Assembly (NCBI GenBank): GCA_036703315.1
Contig: DATNPH010000210.1
Coordinates: forward strand, 1 to 58,296
Reading direction: 5' to 3'
Origin: DATNPH01 sp036703315
Lineage (GTDB): Bacteria; Cyanobacteriota; Cyanobacteriia; Cyanobacteriales; Coleofasciculaceae
DNA length: 58,296 nt
This document shows, one piece after another, positions 52,856 through 58,296 of the stretch (positions are counted from its first letter, which is position 1; each line of letters starts with the position of its first letter). The position numbers were made by a program, and so were the translations under genes. The notes under the pieces are model-generated. The model saw only the letters and a list, made by a program, of their open reading frames with translations, was not told the origin of the DNA and ran no database searches.

Positions 52856-54277
52856 ATGTCAGTCACCCCATATCGGACTAATCTCTTTCAAGATCACAAA
52901 GAGCTATATCAACTTCTCTTCCGAGGAAAACAACAATCAGTTGAAAAAGATTGCCCACAAATTGTCAGTATTTCTCAAGAAATTGAACCGCTTGACCCAC
53001 TGTCTGTCCTCCAAACTCTAGCCAGACCTAATCAACTTCACTTCTACTTCGAGAAAAGAAGTAACAACGAAGCAATAGCTGCAATTGATGCTGTTGCGTT
53101 TATTAAGATTGAAGGGATAAATCGCTATCAAAAATCACAAAGTTTTATAAAGTATTGCCTCGCAAATATCATTAGCAACTGTCACTTAAGCCTACCATTT
53201 GCTGGACCCCATTTCTTCTGTTCTTTCACGTTTAATGATGAAAAGCTGTCGGTTGACTCTCCTTTTCACCCGGCTACTGTTTTCCTACCTCGCTGGCAAA
53301 TTTCCATTCGGAAAAATAGTTGTGTATTAGTTGCCAATATTGAGGTTGATTACAAAACTAACTTAGAAGTACTCTTGGAAAGCTTCTGTACTCGACTCAA
53401 AATCATTAGTTGGTCGGGTCATCGCCTCTCAAACATCAATAAGAAACCTCAAAATAAATTTATAAAGCAAGCGACACAAAATGCAGAAGGCTTTAAATTA
53501 TCGGTTTTATCGGCATTAGAATCAATTCAAGCCAAGCAATTTAGTAAAATCGTTTTAGCCAACGCCATTGATGTTGTATCACTACTACCGTTTAATCTGG
53601 TAAATTCTCTTAATAATTTGCGATCGCGTTATCCCGATTGCTCAGTTTTCTCTATCAATAACGGTAAAGGAAAAACCTTTATCGGTGCTAGTCCTGAACG
53701 TCTAATTAGTATTCAAAACCATCAGTTAGTAACGGATGCCTTAGCCGGGTCAGCACCACGAGGTAAAACAGCGATTGAAGACGCTGAATTTGCTCACCGA
53801 TTACTTAGCAGTGAAAAAGAAAGGCGTGAACATCAATTCGTGCTTGATTTTATTACCGAGCGTCTATCCTATTTGGGCTTAGTACCCCATCTGCTGCCAA
53901 CGCCTCAACTGCGGCAACTGTCCAACATTCAGCATTTGTGGACACCTATTCAAGCGCAAATCCCAATCGATGTACATCCATTAGATATCGTAGCTCAATT
54001 GCATCCCACCCCAGCTGTTGCGGGTGTACCCAGAGATATTGCTCTTAGACATATTCGTCGCTATGAACACTTTGATAGATGTCTTTATGCCGCGCCATTG
54101 GGTTGGATAGACCATCAAGGGAATAGCGAGTTTATTGTAGGAATCCGGTCAGCTTTAATAGACGGCTCACAAGCCAGACTCTATGCTGGTGTTGGTATTG
54201 TAGCCGGTTCTGATCCAGATAAAGAACTGGTAGAAATTCAGCTCAAACTCCAGGCACTTCTGAAAGCCTTGCTCTAA
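52856..54277 (+). CDS. menF: Isochorismate synthase MenF
   Basis: Converts chorismate to isochorismate, first step of phylloquinone synthesis. From the ATG at 52856 (MSVTPYRTNLFQDHK) it is 473 residues, in line with cyanobacterial MenF; the frame is open upstream to a TTG at 52802. The chorismate-binding domain (about 200-470) has QFSKIVLANAIDV, FIGASPERLI, TDALAGSAPRGKT and LHPTPAVAGVPRDIA, with the catalytic Lys in the first of these. It is divergent from the menA-C-E operon, so the whole early and middle men pathway sits in this stretch except menD, menB and the later methyltransferase. Confidence 0.93.
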   Translation: MSVTPYRTNLFQDHKELYQLLFRGKQQSVEKDCPQIVSISQEIEPLDPLSVLQTLARPNQLHFYFEKRSNNEAIAAIDAVAFIKIEGINRYQKSQSFIKYCLANIISNCHLSLPFAGPHFFCSFTFNDEKLSVDSPFHPATVFLPRWQISIRKNSCVLVANIEVDYKTNLEVLLESFCTRLKIISWSGHRLSNINKKPQNKFIKQATQNAEGFKLSVLSALESIQAKQFSKIVLANAIDVVSLLPFNLVNSLNNLRSRYPDCSVFSINNGKGKTFIGASPERLISIQNHQLVTDALAGSAPRGKTAIEDAEFAHRLLSSEKERREHQFVLDFITERLSYLGLVPHLLPTPQLRQLSNIQHLWTPIQAQIPIDVHPLDIVAQLHPTPAVAGVPRDIALRHIRRYEHFDRCLYAAPLGWIDHQGNSEFIVGIRSALIDGSQARLYAGVGIVAGSDPDKELVEIQLKLQALLKALL

Positions 54278-54466
54278 TCAAGTTAAACAGCATAATATCT
54301 CATAAAAGCCTAGACACTATTCATTAACTGTATAGTGAAGGGTGAAAATCACGCTTGATAAAGAGAAGCTTAGAGGTCAGGGTTTCTATAAGTATCTGCC
54401 TAAGCGGTATCTGAATTCGGCTATTCACGGCAATTCGTTTAAATCAGGGTATCACTGGTGAAAAAT

Positions 54467-55975
54467 ATGCCACATAATAAGCTCAATCAATTTTTCTTAT
54501 TGAACCTATTGATACCTTGTATTTTTTTTACGTTTGCACTTTGCTTAATGCCGATAAAGCAAGCTTTTCAGTTCGATACGGATGAGGGAATTGAATTAAT
54601 AAAATCTTCTCTTTATTCGCAAGGCTTTACTCTCTATACCCAAATCTGGAACGAGCAACCACCCCTTTTAACCCTACTTTTATCTCATTGGTTTGATTTA
54701 TTCGGAAAGTCTATCTTTGCAGCACGCCTTCTTATCCTGAGCTTTGCTACACTCCTAATCTGGTCTTTCTGCCAAACACTACGGATCTGCCTAGGAATAT
54801 TACCTGCCGTGATAGGCACTCTGTTGTTAAGCGTTTCGTGCAATTTTCTAAGACTTAGTGTTTCTGCCATGATTGGTTTGCCATCTTTGGCTTTCGCTAT
54901 GCTCTCGATTTATACTCTAATTCTCTATCACCAGAAACATCGGTTATATCTAATTATTTTATCAGGAAGCTTCCTGGCTCTTTCCTTACAAACAAAGCTA
55001 TTTACGGTGTTTCTCGTTCCCATTCTATTAATTAAGCTAATAGAGTTAAAATTTAGAGAGCCTAACCCGGAAAGAGTACCAATTAAACTCTTTTACCCTG
55101 TTTTTTGGTGGCTACTCTCTCTTTTGGCTGTTTTTACTTTCATAGGACTCTCATCTCATTCACTAAGTTTTGACCAACTACTTCAAGCTAATCTGGGACA
55201 GAATGTTAAAGAAGCCTTCCCCCGCAAAAGCAGTTTTCAGAACATTATCCTAATGTTCCTTCAAGACCTTGATTATGTAGTTTTAGCAATTATTGGAGTC
55301 AGGGAATTTCTTAAAAAGAAAGAAGGATTAATTAATTTACCGCTGGTCTGGATTGGAATTGTTACTCTATTCCTTCTAAATTACAAACCTATCTGGTATC
55401 ATCACTATCTCTTACTCTCTATTCCATTAACTTGGTTAGCTACCTATGGAGTTGCGTTAGCTCTTGAAGATTTTAAGCTGCAACAGTGGTATTCTACTTT
55501 GAATTTACGGAATATTAAGAAACTTGCTATATCTAATGTTACAGTATCATTTTTTATTTTATCACTAGTCTTAATTCCTATAAAATTGACTGTGATTCAA
55601 GTACAAAATTATTTAGTTGTGAAAGAATCAAAAAGCTATATTGAAATTCTAGATAATCTGTTGAAATATAAACCATCTACCCAATGGGTTTTTACAGATC
55701 TACCAATATATGCATTTCATGCAGATTTGAATGTACCCCCAGAAATAGCGGTATTTGCCAGAAAAAGATTGGCATCAGGATACTTAACCGGTGAACTGTT
55801 AACGTCTGTTATGGAAAGGTATCATCCTGAGCAAGTTATTTTGGGAAGATTCCCAGAAGTCCGGAATGACCTTAGAGATTACCTTAATAAAAACTATCTA
55901 AAGATTTACGAAAAGGAATCAACAACACATTATCTATTACGAAATTTGAGCAGTGGTACCAAATTGCAGGCTTAG
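54467..55975 (+). CDS. GT39/ArnT-like membrane glycosyltransferase
   Basis: A 502-residue integral membrane protein with about ten to twelve hydrophobic segments. The first periplasmic loop carries FQFDTDEGIELI, whose aspartates are typical of the GT-C fold that uses polyprenyl-phosphate sugars. NEQPPLLTLLLSHWFDLF and the C-terminal hydrophilic domain (PTQWVFTDLPIYAFHADL) fit glycosyltransferase family 39. The acceptor is unknown (lipid or protein). It starts at the ATG at 54467 (a GTG nine bases earlier is also in frame). Its stop overlaps that of the convergent cyclase gene. Confidence 0.8.
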   Translation: MPHNKLNQFFLLNLLIPCIFFTFALCLMPIKQAFQFDTDEGIELIKSSLYSQGFTLYTQIWNEQPPLLTLLLSHWFDLFGKSIFAARLLILSFATLLIWSFCQTLRICLGILPAVIGTLLLSVSCNFLRLSVSAMIGLPSLAFAMLSIYTLILYHQKHRLYLIILSGSFLALSLQTKLFTVFLVPILLIKLIELKFREPNPERVPIKLFYPVFWWLLSLLAVFTFIGLSSHSLSFDQLLQANLGQNVKEAFPRKSSFQNIILMFLQDLDYVVLAIIGVREFLKKKEGLINLPLVWIGIVTLFLLNYKPIWYHHYLLLSIPLTWLATYGVALALEDFKLQQWYSTLNLRNIKKLAISNVTVSFFILSLVLIPIKLTVIQVQNYLVVKESKSYIEILDNLLKYKPSTQWVFTDLPIYAFHADLNVPPEIAVFARKRLASGYLTGELLTSVMERYHPEQVILGRFPEVRNDLRDYLNKNYLKIYEKESTTHYLLRNLSSGTKLQA

Positions 55976-58272
55976 ATCAAACTTAAGTAAAATGGGCGAC
56001 GGCGGACATGATAAGTCGGAAAGGTGCCGTATCCTTTAGCCCAAGGCGTTTGTCCGACATAATCGCAACTGAAGTCAGTTACTCCCTCAGATGAGGCGAT
56101 CGCGGCGAAGGCTTGGCTGGCGTATACTTTCCCTGGTGGTGTAATCGGCTCAATGCGAGCCGTATGGCTAACATGGGTGCCGATGTAATCTGTATGTCCT
56201 GTAATTGGATTAACGTGTCGATATACTGGTCCTGCGTGTAAGGCAATTCGCAAACTCAGCTGCTTCGGCAGCCCTTTTGCTGACCAGTCAGTGCTATGGA
56301 CAAGGTCACACAGCTCCAAGGCGAAATTGCCTGCCTGTTGGACATTGGAGAATACAAAATACACGGCGTCTCCCCAAGTGTTTTTCATCACTGGCGCATC
56401 AGCTGACCTAACGGCTAAATCAGCAACAGCTCCTAGGAAGTGTTCCATAAATGGGAAGATTTGATCTTCTGTCAGATGGGAGTATTTGACGACATCAGCA
56501 AACAAAAGCGCCATAATCTGCCGGGAAAATTCAGGCGAGCAAGTAGGATTGTTGGGGTAGGCAGAGCAAAAATCAACGGGAGGAGATTCCGGCGAAACGT
56601 CTTTACTCGTTGATAACGTCAAAGATTCTTGTTGCAGAATTGATTCGAGATCGATCACCTCCACCTGATAACCCCATTGCTGCCAATGTTCAACAGCGCT
56701 AGACGTTCCCCCAAGGCTGTCGCTGGGCTTGCCGTTCCAAACGGCGAGGGGTACAAGTTCTGTTTCCAGCTGTTCCGCCCGCATCTTGGCTAACCCGTGT
56801 AGCAATCGATTTGTGTATTCGTATAAAACATCACCCTCTAGCAGCTTACGATTCGAGGCAACGATTACCTCTGTGGCTTGTTTAGTTACCTTCTCGAACC
56901 GCTCCACCCAATTACCACCAGGAATGATATCGACGGACTCCTTGATGAACTGCTCTCGGTCATAAGGCAAGACAATGTGAGCCTCACCGTTAAGTTCTAG
57001 AATTGCCTCCAGAAACAAAATATCGGAACCGCAGGCAGCAGAAGCATAACCCAGGCGGGCATCGAGTTTAGAAAGGCGATCGCGAATCGCTCTGTAAACG
57101 GTTGATTCCAACTGCGGTGGAAATCGTGGAGTTGGGCGAGAGTGTTGGTCAATGGTGTGTCCGCTAAAGACAACCACACGGGGAATCCGGAACCATTCAC
57201 CGATGCGTCCGAGATCGACTTCTAAATACTGCGCCAGCACAGCGGCATTGCGACAGCTTGAACTTAGATCGCCGAAGCGTCCCTGACCAAGTTGCACAGC
57301 TTGAGCATACCAATCTTCAGCCTCTGACCGCTCCCGCAAAATTATTGCCGCTTCGCCCAATGTTGCCAGCAGCCAGTATTCATCGCTACTTCTTTGGGAA
57401 AGTGACTTCAGTTTTTGTAAACATTGTTCGCGAACTTGACGTGCGAGGGCTTTAGCACGGTCTTCTTTTCCCATCAACATTGCCATAGTGGCAGCATTGA
57501 TACCCGTCCAGAAGCTGCCACTGCACTGATAAGCTTGTTCGTATCTAGAGGCAGCTAACGACAGTTGGTGGCTTCGTTCTTCAGGCTCTATTGCCTGTTT
57601 CCAAAGATCTTTATGAGTGCGAGCTAAAAGACCGAGTGTTTCTTCATCCTTGTGTCCAGACTCCAGAAGCTGCAACAAAAGGGAGTTTGCGCGATGAGTC
57701 GCACCACTACGCGCCAGAGCCAATGCCAAAAGTTGCTGTAAACGTAAATCACTTGGCCAGTATTTTAGCCCTTCTGTAAGGACATCATAAGCCATCAAGG
57801 GTTCACCTAACTGGAGGATAGAGTCACCAAGCACCCGGTAAATATCCGGTGTACAAGGTTGGAACTTGATAGTTTCCCGCTTTATCGCTAGTAGTGAGTT
57901 TAAATTCAGTTCACAGGAGTCTTTAAGAGTGTGCAAAACTAGGGCAATCTCTTTGCTCTCAAACGATGCAGGATTTGGCAAGGCTATCCGAGTGCCTTCG
58001 ATTCGGTAGCCCAGCGCTAAAACGGTCTTCAGGACTCCCAGAGCAGTAATGCGATCATATTGCTTTTCTGATTCCGGTAGTTCCTCATAGGGCACCAGAC
58101 AAGGATGTTCTTTACGAGTATCATCTCGCTGCGCTCCATATTTCCAGCCTTCAGCTAAACGCTGCTGCGCCCAAAGTTCATGAGTATTCTTGGCAAGTAA
58201 CTCAGTGAGCTTTAGGTATTCTGTCGTCAGCGTAACTTGTGAGGTATCTATCGGCTCTGGTTGGTAATTCAA
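55972..58272 (-). CDS. RyR-TPR-Rossmann-class III nucleotide cyclase protein (5' end uncertain)
   Basis: A 766-residue multidomain protein. The first domain (about 30-92) is an RyR domain (HELWAQQRLAEGWKYG, HPCLVPYEELPESEKQYD). Next come TPR-like helices of the TRAFs-binding type (about 100-360), then a Rossmann-like domain (VVVFSGHTID, YASAACGSDILFLEAILE, IVLPYDREQF; about 370-560). The class III cyclase domain is C-terminal (about 590-755): LLFADVVKYS and NTWGDAVYFVF supply the two metal aspartates, and YIGTHVSHTARIEP the transition-state region. The chosen TTG start is weak, and the frame stays open to the window edge, so the gene may begin outside. It likely makes a cyclic nucleotide in response to a ligand. 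Confidence 0.85.
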   Translation of the reverse strand: MNYQPEPIDTSQVTLTTEYLKLTELLAKNTHELWAQQRLAEGWKYGAQRDDTRKEHPCLVPYEELPESEKQYDRITALGVLKTVLALGYRIEGTRIALPNPASFESKEIALVLHTLKDSCELNLNSLLAIKRETIKFQPCTPDIYRVLGDSILQLGEPLMAYDVLTEGLKYWPSDLRLQQLLALALARSGATHRANSLLLQLLESGHKDEETLGLLARTHKDLWKQAIEPEERSHQLSLAASRYEQAYQCSGSFWTGINAATMAMLMGKEDRAKALARQVREQCLQKLKSLSQRSSDEYWLLATLGEAAIILRERSEAEDWYAQAVQLGQGRFGDLSSSCRNAAVLAQYLEVDLGRIGEWFRIPRVVVFSGHTIDQHSRPTPRFPPQLESTVYRAIRDRLSKLDARLGYASAACGSDILFLEAILELNGEAHIVLPYDREQFIKESVDIIPGGNWVERFEKVTKQATEVIVASNRKLLEGDVLYEYTNRLLHGLAKMRAEQLETELVPLAVWNGKPSDSLGGTSSAVEHWQQWGYQVEVIDLESILQQESLTLSTSKDVSPESPPVDFCSAYPNNPTCSPEFSRQIMALLFADVVKYSHLTEDQIFPFMEHFLGAVADLAVRSADAPVMKNTWGDAVYFVFSNVQQAGNFALELCDLVHSTDWSAKGLPKQLSLRIALHAGPVYRHVNPITGHTDYIGTHVSHTARIEPITPPGKVYASQAFAAIASSEGVTDFSCDYVGQTPWAKGYGTFPTYHVRRRPFYLSLI

Positions 58273-58296
58273 AGGAACACTCCGATCACTTAGCAG

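Noticed and set aside
52818..53021. 67-residue plus-strand ORF starting MTELQKTLLF
   Set aside because: It overlaps the menF coding start in another frame and has no family resemblance; menF is clearly the real gene.

Overview
The window is a piece of a cyanobacterial chromosome, probably from a filamentous or otherwise large-genome lineage. It carries psbA (photosystem II D1), a phylloquinone (men) gene set, pxcA, and many families typical of cyanobacteria. HIP1 octamers (GCGATCGC) are scattered throughout, and so are heptanucleotide and other small repeats. No tRNA, rRNA or CRISPR array was recognised.

Left edge (1-3.7 kb): an IS607-type element (serine recombinase TnpA plus TnpB) sits inside, and truncates, an HTH/NB-ARC gene. 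A small pseudogene with two nonsense codons follows. Core block (3.7-14.1 kb): mfd, a CNNM/CBS (HlyC/CorC-like) membrane protein, a Ser/Thr kinase, an AddB/UvrD-like P-loop protein and pxcA. From 14.2 to 21.1 kb: a DUF1830 protein, a small conserved protein, three exopolysaccharide-type sugar genes (one acetyltransferase, two glycosyltransferases), cobU, two conserved hypotheticals and a DUF559 nuclease framed by inverted repeats. From 21.1 to 33.3 kb: a TPR/WD40 gene split by one amber codon, rnz, a SpoIID-like protein, an EEP-family membrane phosphatase/nuclease, a Gly-rich membrane protein, and a 1234-residue HTH/NB-ARC/14xWD40 protein.

At 33.6 kb lies psbA. Its product keeps the Mn-cluster and iron ligands, but the QB-binding loop (standard residues 259-270, including Ser264) is replaced by an unrelated sequence five residues longer. 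This is the most striking single observation in the window.

From 35 to 49 kb is an accessory region of small redox, acetyltransferase and hydrolase genes mixed with decayed ones: aldo/keto reductase pieces, an IS4 remnant, SDR fragments, a monooxygenase fragment and an LtrA fragment, plus MITE-like and tandem repeats. Intact members are a VOC protein, an RRM protein, a cNMP-sensing histidine kinase, a prolyl oligopeptidase, an NmrA-like protein, an F420/NADP-oxidoreductase-like protein, a GNAT, an SDR, a quinone oxidoreductase and an alpha/beta hydrolase.

The right end (49-58.3 kb) holds menE-menC-menA on the minus strand, divergent from the isochorismate synthase gene menF. After these come a GT39-like membrane glycosyltransferase and a large protein that combines an RyR domain, a TPR/TRAFs-binding-like region, a Rossmann-like domain and a class III nucleotide cyclase. 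That last architecture is a candidate nucleotide-signalling or conflict-type sensor.
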